This document shows, piece by piece, positions 35,010 through 45,850 of a stretch of DNA of 64,000 nt. Below the pieces are notes generated by a model. It saw only the letters and a program-made list of their open reading frames with translations, was not told where the DNA came from and did no database searches. The stretch comes from Seiridium cupressi (Eukaryota; Ascomycota; Sordariomycetes; Amphisphaeriales; Sporocadaceae), in NCBI GenBank assembly GCA_036674765.1, contig JARVKI010000030.1, positions 62,001 to 126,000 of the forward strand, read 5' to 3'. Within the stretch, counting starts at the first letter, position 1, and the number at the start of each line of letters is the position of its first letter. A program made the translations under genes and the position numbers.

Positions 35010-35456
35010 ATGATCGTCGAAGCTTGGCAGCCTACATCGCGTAGTATGGTAGATTCATAGACGAAGGATCTGTGGGTGGGGCTGTTGAAACAGGTGGCCC
35101 AGCCACACACATGTAAATATACTAGACTATCTCCTCTCCTTCTACTTCTCTCTCGGGTACTCAACCAATCAATCAATTCACCCCATAACCTTCGTCCATC
35201 TTGACAGAGGGGCCACAGAAACGTAATTTTTCTCTCTTCTTCGTGCTGATTATATTTACATAAGCCATATCTGGGTGGCCAATGTGACGAATAAGAAACC
35301 GTTTCACTTGTTGAGCCATGCACCTTAATCTTCGTTACCAACTACTCTTTTAGAAAACATCTCGTTTCTATTTTCGCGTAGTATAATTTCCCGATACCTA
35401 GGATCTCCGTCATCACTGAAACCTAGAAAGTGTACAGATTCTGGCAGAATCGAAGC
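35010..35456. other. no supported gene
   Basis: 3' side of the monooxygenase gene and upstream DNA of the beta-lactamase-like relic; nothing seen. Confidence 0.5.
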
Positions 35457-36245
35457 ATGGCGTTCTTCAAGGAGCTTGACACACTCTGCTCTCAAAAGGG
35501 CTCGCACTTCGACCCAAGAGAGTATTTTGGATCACTCAGCGCGACATCAGTGTCTGTAGCCGTTCTTTATCATGGTGAAATAGAGGCTCAGTGTTACTCA
35601 ACCGTGGGCGATGACATCGATACGCTCTTCCAGGGCTGCAGTATATCCAATCCAGCCACTGTTGTGGCCGTTACGAGACTGGTGGACCAAGCCCGGCTGG
35701 AATTGGAAGACAGAATAGCAAGTTTCTAACTCAAGTCATCGTTGACAACCTCGAGCCTCCTGGTTTGGTTCAAGAGGTTACTATTGAACACGTGTTGAGA
35801 CACACGGCAGGGCCGATGGCATCGTTTTCGAAGGCTATTGCAGTGAGCAACATCCGAGTGCGCTAGATGTTATACCCGGAAAGTATCACGTCAACTCGGT
35901 ACTGTAGTCGGGGTACCTGGCTGATAATATTCATGCTCTGGTGGAAGATACACGCTTTTGCAAATCACAATGGAAACGTTGACCTTAGAGCCGTTTTCCA
36001 CACTGACGGACGAGCTGGTGTTGCGGCCTCTCGAAATGAATGACTCCAGCTATGATGTCCGGAAGACGGAACAAAACTGGCGACAGCATATTGGAATGGT
36101 GTCGCACCTAGTCCGCACTGGCATTACTTCCCTGAACTGGCGGCTGCTGGAATATGGACGACTCCATCAAACTGTATCCTGCCAGCTTTCACGGCCGTGC
36201 AAACAGTCAGACTCTTTCAAGATAACAAAATCGTCTCGCGTTGAG
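35457..36245 (+). pseudogene. decayed serine beta-lactamase-like hydrolase
   Basis: From ATG 35457 the frame gives MAFFKELDTLCSQKG ... SVSVAVLYHGEIEAQCYST and DTLFQGCSISNPATVVAVTRLVDQA, matching the start of the class C beta-lactamase/penicillin-binding-like fold. The active-site S-x-x-K here reads SISN, so the catalytic lysine is lost. The frame ends at 35729. The family continues in another frame (VTIEHVLRHTAGPMA, about 35780-35820; HWHYFPELAAAGIWTTPSN, about 36110-36165), with stops between. At least two frame changes plus the missing lysine mean an inactive relic. Similar intact genes in fungi encode esterase or transesterase-like enzymes. It follows the monooxygenase gene by 450 bp in the same orientation. 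Confidence 0.65.
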
Positions 36246-38598
36246 GTATGATCCCTTGACCAGATATCTGTATCGTATAAGGTGCTACCTGATCTGTGTC
36301 GGAGGATGAGCATGTTCAAAACCAGTTCTATTCAACACAAGGTCCTTAATATCATCATGTGATACATGGCAAGTGCATAGGTCCGGATAGAACGAGCGAG
36401 ACAATACATCTGACAAATCGACCTGCTCTAATAATTTTGACTCCAAGAACTTCTGGTACAACACTTGAATAGCGCTTTTAAATGGCCTTCCCAACCCGTA
36501 CCCGCATCAAATTAGCAAACTTACGGACACGAACCATTATTGTCTGCCTGACAAGTTAATAAGGAATTGATCATATTTAAGACCTGAAAGGTGAATCTTG
36601 CTATCTTTTCTACACTGGAACAGTGTTCTTCGCCGATAATCAGTATGTTCTGCATTTTCGGTGTGCTGGCGCCGTGTAATAACGCCAAATAAGCCGGATA
36701 GGACATTCCCGACAGCCCGCTGCATCGAACGCGGTTCGCTCTGTTTCGTCAGTTCGTCTTGTGCCTAAATGTATCTCTTGGTTACGGTCCTCACAGCCTC
36801 TTATGTCAGCTCTCCAACGTATGCAACCTCCCCTTGTCGGTGATTATTGTGTATGTTGTCATGCAGAGCTCGGCCATCTACGACTTCCATCTCGATTGAG
36901 GGGGCATGCCAGAAGTTGTTCTTTGTATCCGTATCTTTGACGCGAAGCCGTAATCTTCTTCTCAAGAAGTCGGTATCTCGATGGGTTATGTTGCAATGTG
37001 TGCAAAGGAGGAGGCAGACAATATCGCTCGCTCGCTCTGGCGACTACAACCATGCAACACTTTGCAATGGTTTCGTCGTGATGATCACCACTTTTCCCAA
37101 TCCACACCAACTACCTGTTGATCTTCACTGAAAATCAGATTGTGGGACAGGATTTCATGTAATCTCTAGTTCCCAAGGTGGCCGCAATTGCTCCAAGGCA
37201 GTTGAACTACCATCAGCGACCCCCACACGGAAAATTGCACATTGCCCCATATATTTCGCTAAAAATTCAACGATATATAACAAAAATCAGGAAAAAGTCT
37301 TAAAATACTAAAAGCTCGTATTCCAATTAATTATTTTATGCCTTATGAGCTAATATTTTTAAAAGATGTTAATTTTATCAAATTAGTGAGTGATATACTC
37401 GCGGACTTGGAGCGGCTTAGAGAAGTGTGCAATTTTCCGCGTCGGGGTCCTGCCATTCCTGCTTTCGTCCGGGCCTCCTCGGATCTCGAGTGGAACAAGG
37501 AGAGGTTCTCCGTCTCCGTTCGTGTTTCCGCAAGTGATTCCGCATTCATCGACATTGCTTGTTGCATATGTTGTACGCGTCCGGAAGGCTCGGCTGGAAA
37601 GGGCTCCACCAATACTCGCCGATCCGAGGAACGTTGATCTTCAACAGTCATTAGAGACACCGAAATTCATGATATTTATGTTTCGTATACGTGATTGCTT
37701 ACCAAGTTGTCCATGCGCGGGCTTAGCCGAGTCACTCGTTTTATTGTGCCGGTATTGGTTGCCCTCGATGTGATGATGGCTCCCTCTTGACGTACCGAAA
37801 TAGAAATGCGCGTTGTAATTACTGACCGGTGTATTAGAAAGCGGACTTGCTCCGCTCATTTTGGTGTCTTGCCACAGTTACACGCCTGCTGGTTCCCCTG
37901 GGTAAAGATGCGCGGGATTGCTGAAGATGTGGGGGCGATGCTTGTGCTGTTGAAGCTCGATGCGACTGACGGGACAAGAAGGACAACGCAACGTAGAAAC
38001 ATTGTCTGCCTCGATATCTTAACCATGTCTGAGGCACCCTCTCATCACCCGGCTTCTCACCGAGAACTGGTGTAGTCCTGGATTGATAAGCTTCAAGGCT
38101 GAGTTGTGCCCGGCCCATGTAAAGCCCCTCATCTCCGGCGACGTAGACGTTACGATTGATTAACCTCCGCCTAGACAAATTCAACCATCTTGAGGGTAAA
38201 AGTTCAATCGCCGCCTGGGGGTATTCTGTTCTGTGCAATCGCAACGAATCTCTCATCGCGAGATCGATGGACTCGCCTCTCTCGAGTCAACTCTACCCTA
38301 CAGCAAACTCCGCCATGCGTCTGCAAGTGGCTACATCGGTCCATTAAAGGCTTCTCGATTTGATGCTCTGCAGAATTTACTCGGGTGGCACGGCATTGAC
38401 TGTAATACCACATTTGTATGCCTTCGAATCTCTGAATGAAAAATTCAAAGACCATCTCGTCGGAATGTAGCTACCCGTCAGGTTTGACGGCTTTTTGACC
38501 AGGATTGTTCCTGGGATAATCCGATCACCTTCGAACAAGGAAACGGCGCACACCGAAGGACGTGTTTTGATGCACGTTGGATCCCGGGACACCCCAGA
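36246..38598. other. AT-rich degenerate zone
   Basis: No intact gene. Some stretches look coding-like but are scrambled, for example about 38365-38450 (YSGGTALTVIPHLYAFESL) and 38490-38595 just before the HeLo relic (NPITFEQGNGAHRRTCFDAR). I cannot assign a family. The 37260-37380 part is strongly AT-rich. Confidence 0.4.
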
Positions 38599-39505
38599 AT
38601 GGCTGAAGCCGCCGGTTTACCCATACGGACGATCGCCCTGGTCAGCTTGTTCCAGACTTGTCTTGATCTTCTGGATTATACCGACGACGAGCGAAATATC
38701 GAAGATTAGCGGGGGGGGGACACCAAGCTGGGACTACTCAGGATCAGACTGGAACAATAAAGGGTTGACCTACAAGTTACAGATCCCGGTCACGGGAAAT
38801 ATAGAGGGCTGTAAAAGTATTAGCTAGAAGAAAGCAGGACGATAAGCAAAAAGCCTCGTTGGTATTATATTAATCCTGGACGAAACAACCGAATTAAGTG
38901 GTAAGTACGCTTCATATGAAAAGAGGTCGTTTTCGTTTGATTCGAACCTTAAACTTTGTAAGAAGGGCTCCGAAATATTTTTCACTCTAATAATACGCCG
39001 AAACCCACCAAAACGCTTAGTTGTAGTGAACAAAAAACGTGTTAGGTTTTAAAGGATAAGAAAAGACTAAACTCTCTGTTGGCGGAGCTTGATTTCTTTA
39101 CGACCAACTTAAAGAGTTACATTGAAAATTGCCAAGTGTTGTAACTGCAGAAGAGCCATCTCATATTAAAGATGAACGGCTAATCATCAGGTGCGTAATA
39201 GCTGCGTTCGATTCCGAAGGGCATCTTACGAGCGAGCACGACTTTAAGATGGCTAATATTATACACTCGTAGATTCGAAGACTGACTCTATATCAGACAA
39301 GTCTTCTGCTGCGAATAGTTCCGCTGGTCATAAATATACTAGCCAGTCCGCGACTGAAAGTTCGAAGCAACATATGGGAAATTTTAATGAAGTGGGTAGT
39401 AATGCAAAAAGCCACGAGTACAATGGTCAGACCTCTTCAGGAAGTTACAAACAATCAACAGGCAGTACGAACAATGAAGCATCGAAGGATTTCTTCAAAT
39501 CTTAG
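38599..39505 (+). pseudogene. decayed HeLo-domain gene with two HET-s-like amyloid repeats
   Basis: Four in-order segments suggest a gene built like fungal HET-S. (1) ATG 38599: MAEAAGLPIRTIALVSLF then QTCLDLLDY, the first helix of the HeLo domain, stopped by TAG 38707. (2) About 38716-38757 in another frame: DTKLGLLRIRLEQ, fitting the next HeLo helix, then TAA. (3) 39046-39141: VLKDKKRLNSLLAELDFF then TTNLKSYI, fitting a late HeLo helix (D-K-K-x-x-x-x-L-L-x-x-L), between two stops. (4) 39257-39505, open for 82 codons: two related units, GHKYTSQSATESSKQHMGN at 39326 and SHEYNGQTSSGSYKQSTG at 39410, sharing H-x-Y, Q, K-Q and G at equal spacing. The length (about 300 codons) and order match HET-S: membrane-targeting HeLo part then a two-repeat prion-forming part. 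Multiple stops and frame changes show it is dead. Family assignment is by pattern recognition only. Confidence 0.6.
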
Positions 39506-40139
39506 AACAGTGACATGTATTTCGAAAATACTGTACTGGGTTCACTAAAACGAAGTACGTGCTGTTGGAGCATGCAGAGTCCTTCTCACACATTCCACTT
39601 CCTCTGTGAGAGGACTGAGTACGTTTCGTTTGCAGGTAATGAGAGATATATGGGAAAATGAAAGTTTTATTTCGATCTTTTCCTTAGATCTCACGACTTA
39701 GGAAGGTTTTAACATAGCCGGGTCGACCAGCAATGGATGAAGTTAAACATGACTAGGTACTAATAATGAGTTTTATACGCAAATATGGAATGCCGATAAA
39801 AGAAGCCATTGAACAGACCCTTACCTCGATAAAACAATTACCATGGGTAGGGTGAAACATTGGTGCTTACAGTATGATTATGCGCTAGCGTGCTAGGCCA
39901 ATAAAGTCCCTCTCAAGTGCAAGAAGATTTGTAACCGGTCTCGGTGATTTATTTTATGTTCTAGTTATTTATCGTTATCGCGCTACATTATGCTTACTAC
40001 TTGGCGTAACTTAAGTATCAGATCAGCTATGTAATATATGTGTTGTGCCACCAAAAGTAGTCCGGAATGATTCAACTAGCTGGACGCGCTAATCTAAGCT
40101 CCATCATTATGAATCATCTTAGCCGGGTTTTTGCTGATG
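39506..40139. other. AT-rich spacer
   Basis: No gene seen. The right end is the promoter of the glycosyltransferase gene. Confidence 0.5.
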
Positions 40140-40146
40140 TATAAAG
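40140..40146 (+). promoter_or_regulatory. TATA box of the glycosyltransferase gene
   Basis: TATAAAG, 77 bp before the ATG at 40217. Transcription starting about 30 bp downstream would lie near 40170, which supports 40217 as the start codon. Confidence 0.5.
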
Positions 40147-40216
40147 GGACCTGAAATTCTACAGAACAAAGCCATTGACTGTCATTGATAAACACACAAC
40201 AACACGATCTAGACCG

Positions 40217-41425
40217 ATGGCCAAGTTTACAATTCCTCAAACGGCTACATGCCTCGAGGAGGTGCCCGAGTCACAACTCAATCTACGATCCGATTTAGAT
40301 ATCCTCGCGGATCTCCGCTCTTTTCAGCCTGTCACCTCGGAGAAGAATGTCTGGGCTTTCTGGGACAAAGGCATTGATGCCATGTACCCAAGTTACAGGC
40401 GCACCGTGTTGAACTGGGTCCAAAAGCTCGGTACATCCTGGACAGTGCGCATTGTGGATCTCATCGAAAGTTCGCCCAACAACATCTACAATTTCGTCGG
40501 CAAGGAGTGGTTCCCGGACTGCTTTAACAATAGGACTATGGAAGGGTCCCATGCAGCGCAACATGCCGCAGACCTCGCCCGTCTGCCATTACTTCTTGAA
40601 TACGGAGGGGTCTGGATGGACGTAGGGAACATGCTGCATACCCATCTCGATCCTCTATTCTGGGACCATCTCACCGCTCCGGGCTCGCAGTACGAGATGT
40701 GCCTTTGGATCATCAACGGCCAGATAAGAAAGCAGTGGGGCAGCTTTGGCAACTATATGCTAGCTGCTAGGAAGAACTGTCTGTTCATCAAGAACTGGCA
40801 CGACTCTTACAAGGAGTTGTGGAAGGACCGAACGAATGCCAATGGCTTCCATAAGCTCCCATTGGTGCAGGATATTGGCCTTGCCGAAGGTATGGCAGAT
40901 TGGAACTTCCAGGACAAGATCCGCGTAATGAGCGACTATGTGGCACATATGCTCCTTGGCGATCGGACAAGGAGCCTTCTAGATGTTAGCACAGGCTGGA
41001 ACGGGCGTGAATTCTTCAAAAACAGGGTGTTCATGGTGGAAGGGATCTATAATGGCATACTGGGCGCCATTAAAACAGATTACGATGGGCACAAGCAGGT
41101 CGAGCTTTTCACCACTCCACTCGATGAAACGGTTACGGAAAAGAGGCAGGCTGCCGAAGCTTTTGTGATCGAAATGCTAGAGAAGAGTCACATGTATAAG
41201 GTCTACCACAACTCGGCAGGTGGTTTGCCAGCGCTCGGAGATCTCGTCAAGAAAGAGGGTTTCCGAGACGCGGATCACAGATCGGGAACTTTTGGAGAGA
41301 TGTATAGATATGGAACTGTGCACTGGCGATCCACTCGTCAAGTAGAGCGATTGGCGTATCAAGAAACGGATGGTGAGTTGATCCGCGCCACGCCTACTAC
41401 ACCTAAGGGGGTTGAGATTAGATAG
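40217..41425 (+). CDS. capsule-synthesis-like glycosyltransferase (Caps_synth / GT32-type fold)
   Basis: Intronless, 402 aa. The open frame begins at 40175 but only with a TTG codon; the first ATG is 40217 (MAKFTIPQTATC). The central part carries the family hallmarks: NVWAFWDKGIDAMYPSYRR (the W-x-x-W/F-x-G-x-x-x-x-P-x-x-x-x-x start of the fold), then HAADLARLPLLLEYGGVW followed by MDVG, the nucleotide-sugar/metal region equivalent to Y-G-G-x-[YW]-x-D-x-D. Here the motif reads DVG, so the second acidic residue is absent, which also occurs in this family. No transmembrane segment or signal peptide is obvious. Fungal members are often found in secondary-metabolite or surface-glycan clusters; the acceptor is unknown. 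It sits intact between two decayed incompatibility genes. Confidence 0.8.
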   Translation: MAKFTIPQTATCLEEVPESQLNLRSDLDILADLRSFQPVTSEKNVWAFWDKGIDAMYPSYRRTVLNWVQKLGTSWTVRIVDLIESSPNNIYNFVGKEWFPDCFNNRTMEGSHAAQHAADLARLPLLLEYGGVWMDVGNMLHTHLDPLFWDHLTAPGSQYEMCLWIINGQIRKQWGSFGNYMLAARKNCLFIKNWHDSYKELWKDRTNANGFHKLPLVQDIGLAEGMADWNFQDKIRVMSDYVAHMLLGDRTRSLLDVSTGWNGREFFKNRVFMVEGIYNGILGAIKTDYDGHKQVELFTTPLDETVTEKRQAAEAFVIEMLEKSHMYKVYHNSAGGLPALGDLVKKEGFRDADHRSGTFGEMYRYGTVHWRSTRQVERLAYQETDGELIRATPTTPKGVEIR

Positions 41426-42889
41426 ACATAGGTAGATTTGTATCAAAAGTTCAGAGCGCTCGCGTTACTGAGCTTTGGCTTTACGAACGACCAATTACAT
41501 AACTTGGCAGAAGCGCCGAATCCCGGCAGTGATCTACGTGCTTGGGGTATAAGCGCAGGTTTGAGAAATTGAATTATATACCCTCCGAATCTTGATCCAC
41601 CCCTTTCGGCCCCTGATTCATGCGGGTTCGGCTCCCAATCCCTAGACAGTCTGAGATATCGATAAATATATCCAAAGCATTCGCAATATATATTGAGTTC
41701 TAGAAATTACGTACGAGATGGGGTGGGTTAGTAACGAAAAGCCAGCCCGAATTCTATGTAAGGTGTTCTCAGTGAATAGGATGCCGGCAAACTACATTAA
41801 ATCCCAGCATGTTGGCAATCCTGCGCCACGCCTCAAACCCCTGCACTACACTGCATGGTGGTAAGAGGCTCAATCAGTCTCGTCTAATTTTTGAGTGTCT
41901 CTTGGCTCCTGCTCCCGATTTCCTTCCACACTTTGTACCTTCGTGATTGCTGCCACTACTACACACTTTCATCGCTCAGAACGCACAAGCCGCGGCACCA
42001 CAAAGTCTGATGGATACCCCACACCGCCTGGCAGCATTCTGCCAGTGTGGGTCACCCAGCAGTAGATAGGTTCACCTCCAGCTGGAGCTCCCCATGATCA
42101 TCCATCCTTCAGGATCACCAATATACGTGTTTCCACCCATATTGCTCTCCATCAAAGTCCGGTCATGCTTTCTTCGGTAGTGGGATCATACTTTGAATAC
42201 GATGTCATTAATTGGAAGCTGGCTGCTTTACATCTTCAGCTCTCCAGATAATGCCGACTAGGAAAATCAGCTGCGATCATCCCGATTTCCAGCGAGACTC
42301 GCCTTGCACGGCCTGGCCGCTTGCTGCCTTCCTGATACTTCTTTGGTGTAACAACTTGGTCACAAACTCACCAAGACCTTGCAATAACCAGCATTGACTT
42401 CCAGGGGTTCTACATTTCCGGTGCTCAAAGTACGGGAGAGCACTACCTAAACTGCGTCCATGACACAACTTGCTAGGGTGTTTATCGACTGTCTTTAATT
42501 TTTTCCCTAGCTCAAGCAGTCAATTGTGACGAAACATTCAAAACCTCGAGCACACGGGCGCAGTGTTTGTTCCAGTGCCAACTGAAATCTCCAGACGGCG
42601 GGCGATCTTAGCACATGTATCGGTGCCGACTCTGTCGCGACCACATGGTATATTCCACAATTTACATTGCCAGAGAGTCTACGGGCCTAACTCGTCAGTT
42701 AGTCAATCACGCGCGAGTTGCCAGTCTTTCACCATCTTCGAGTCATATCCGGGTGCAGGCTCTTACATTCACTATATATGTGCCCACTCATGCCCTGCAT
42801 ATACACTTCACAGGACTGTTCGGGCCGCCACAATATCAGTCACATGTGTGTACTCACGGAAATAAGTCAGGAGTGGGTGAAGGTATTCA
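41426..42889. other. no supported gene
   Basis: A coding-like stretch at about 42396-42475 (DFQGFYISGAQSTGEHYL) could belong to the surface-protein relic just downstream, but the frames do not connect. Nothing else seen. Confidence 0.4.
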
Positions 42890-43160
42890 GAGCTAAATTG
42901 ATGCCTCCGGGTCGTCCAAAACTCCATCTAAGACCGCCTCAGTCACCAACGGATCCACTGCGACATTCCCTGCATAGACTAACACGACGGCTAGGAACGG
43001 GCCAAGTTCAGGCTCGGCACCAGGATCAGCAACCACCAGTTTATCAGAAGCATGGATAGCAGGTGTGGTTCTCGGTGCGGTAGCAACTCTCGCCCTGCTG
43101 GGCTGGGTAATGTTTTGGCTCGGCAAGGGTCAAGCTCGAAAGCAGGTATCGCTCAGATGA
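42890..43160 (+). pseudogene. remnant of a single-pass membrane protein (Ser/Thr stalk plus TM)
   Basis: A frame starting near 42896 reads IDASGSSKTPSKTASVTNGS, is interrupted by a TAG near 42979, and continues TNTTARNGPSSGSAPGSATT then SEAWIAGVVLGAVATLALLG and a cytosolic-looking basic end (WLGKGQARKQ). This Ser/Thr stalk, one hydrophobic helix with small residues, then basic residues, is the layout of many fungal plasma-membrane sensor-like proteins. The N-terminal extracellular domain is not recognisable, so this is called a remnant. Confidence 0.35.
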
Positions 43161-43393
43161 TGGAAATAACAGTAAATGAGTTGAGGGCGGGCCAAGGGTT
43201 CTCAAAGGCTACTATCGCAATGAATAGATGCATGAGTTAAACCCAAATGCACCAGTTTCACGAGCTACCTCTACGAGATCCGGGACAACTTCCAAGTTGA
43301 AAACAATAGAATGTCCACGGTCGATGTTTATGGCATACTCCTGACACAAAGAAATAGAGCGTTTTATTTCGACCCAAGATAATAATAGAGTAA

Positions 43394-45850
43394 CTAAAAA
43401 ATGTGGAAAACATGATCTGGTTTCATCTCTTCGCGCGCGATTTCCTCAAAGTCATTAATCCAGCACTCCCCGACTAGTTCGCAGGGGAGATGCTTCTCGA
43501 TTGCGTCCACAAAAGCCAGGCCCTCACTCAAGCGCTCTGTTTGTAGGCTCTCCTCATTTCCATCTTGTCCATCTTGTGCCGCTGAGTATAACTCGCAAGG
43601 AAACTCCGGCATTCGTCTCACAACGAATGGGACCTTGGCTCCAGGAAACCAGACAACCAGATCTCGAAAGTCGGCTTGTGGTGGAAGAAGAGCTAGCTTT
43701 AGGGAGTTAGATGTATCACCTGATGTTACTTCGCTTGACTCCTTCGGCCCGACACAATGGCTGGGGGCCTCTATTTCGGAACTCCGGTATAGCCCAACAA
43801 GTCGTCTGTCAACAATCGAGGAGCTGTCCTTCACTATCTCCATAGCCGGATTGTCTCCGTCAGACCAGTCGACTGTTCTCCGTGCACGGTCGACAAGATG
43901 AGCTCCGATAGTCCCCGGCTTAGGCGGACAGGTGTTTATATCCATATACGGAAGGAACGTATGCCAGAGTGATGGGCCGAGCTATGGGCTCCTGGGTGCC
44001 TTGAACGCACAGTCTCTGGAATTTGAGTGATGTGCTGGCTTATTTTCATTTCAAGGGCATCCCTTGAGGCGGCCATCTTTTCGAGAAGAGTGATGATTCT
44101 GCCATCACTTTCCGGCATTGAATCTCCATTGGTCTCTAGATCTGCACTGCAGTCAAGGAGGTGCGACCAAGCACAAGATCTGAGCGTCCAATAGTACTTT
44201 GCTGGACGGCGCCTGACTCTCAGACGCTTGCCTGATTCGCTCAAATTTTCTCTCATCTCTACCTAGAAGACAGGATGACGATAACAGCAGGCCCACGGAT
44301 CCGAGCACGCGGCCGTGGACCGCGAGAGCTTTCCTACCTCCATGGCTCCCCCACTTGCGGAAATTATCGCAATGAAATGGCTGATAGCAGGAAGGTACTG
44401 GGGCATGTGAGCCGACTATCTCGACGATGGCTCGAGGTTCGTATAAAGCGGACAGATAACACTGCCACTTGGGTACCCACGTCGGCAGTGTGAGAGCCAC
44501 CACATCATGGTATTCACACAGCCGAGAGCTCAAGAAGTTTATTCGGGTCCGCAGGGAGTTGATACGTTGATAGTAGTTATCAAGAACGGTAGCAAACCAT
44601 CTTCTTCTTGTGCTTCGAAACAACGATATGAAGGGAACAGAATCTCCTCACGAAAGGAGATGATCCCGTCACTGTCCCTGTAAACTTCGTATTCCTTGTT
44701 CCATGAAGAAAGTATTTGGGCACATCTGTTCGTCTCCTCCCTCCAATTAGTTGTTCTGGCAGCGAGCCTTGCGAATGTCGATTCGCTGTTAGAGTAACTC
44801 AGGATCGCATAGTCATCACCTTTTCTCATGTGATCCACTGCAAACTTGATATAGGTTGATTCAGCGTCCATACCATAATCAATCGTACCGTTGGAAGTCC
44901 AGTCTAAATCTTTGCTGAGGCCTAAAAGAGCAAATATCTTGTCACGAGGGTCCGCAGACATCAGGTCTCGCGCTCGCACAAGCATGTCAAGAATGTTTGA
45001 TGCGGTCTGACATGTCTGTGGGACTTGCTTGTACCATTCGGGGAGATGATCGTCCTGATTCCTAGAGGTGGAGGTCGACACGGGCATACCACATGCGGCG
45101 AACAGTCTCAATCAAATCTTCCTGTCGTAGACTCTCGCCATAGTGGTCGTGTGTCCTACGCTGCAGCATTTCGGCTTTGAAAAGGGCGTCCCATGGAACG
45201 CGGCCTGAGCCACATTGTAGAGTTATCACCTTTGAAACAACAATTTCCTGTAAGACTCAGACTATAGTGAACCATTCGCGTGACAGGATGGCATGGTGAA
45301 CATCGTGCAGGTCGCCATGAAAGTAGATCAGATCTTCCATCTTCGAGGATAAACTGTAGTCTTGTTCTCCATCGTCGTTCAATGCCCACGAACTCATACG
45401 CTCCAGGAAGTTCCAAGCTGGCTTGCTGACATTACTTCCGGTCAAATCGCCGATGTATGCTATAGTCTCTTGCGCCCTTCCATATATGGTACGCATTTGA
45501 TGAACCTGGTGGTTTCGTTCTTCCACATCAGACTGGTTGATGCATAACGCATCAACCCAAAGCACTATCGGCCGCTTCTTATGTCGAAGATGGCGCAGAG
45601 CAGAATCCAAATTTGACCTTATGAGAATATGCGTATCATGGACGAACACCCTATGCGTGTTTATTTTGTTCCCCCATGCGTACGACAAGGCTGCGCAGGC
45701 TGTGACGGACACTCCATCATCAGAGAAAGGCATAGACTGAATGGTGCACTGAAGTTTATCCTCTAAAGATGCCGCTGGGAAAATCCGAAGCACGTGAAAG
45801 GAGTCGCTCTCAAGGCAACTGTACCGATACATAAGGGATATAATGGTCAT
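43394..45850 (-). pseudogene. broken HET-domain (heterokaryon incompatibility) gene
   Basis: From ATG 45850: MYRYSCLESDSFHVLRIFP, ACAALSYAWGNK (HET motif A-L-S-Y-x-W-G), RPIVLWVDALCINQSD (W-x-D-A-[IL]-C-I-N-Q), MRTIYGRAQETIAYIGD, REWFT; all canonical for the HET domain. The next residues should read R-V-W-V-x-Q-E but the codon is TGA (45257-45259); sequence after it continues VLQEIVVSKVITLQ. A second frame (45111-44539) gives the conserved RDLMSADPRDKIFALLGLS. The first frame resumes with ALTLPTWVPKWQ (near 44480), and 43945-43394 supplies the usual C-terminus (DLVVWFPGAKVPFVVRRM ... CELVGECWINDFEE). The stop and two frame changes argue for a dead gene, though an undetected intron could explain one shift. 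Intact HET proteins trigger cell death on contact with an incompatible partner. Confidence 0.8.
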
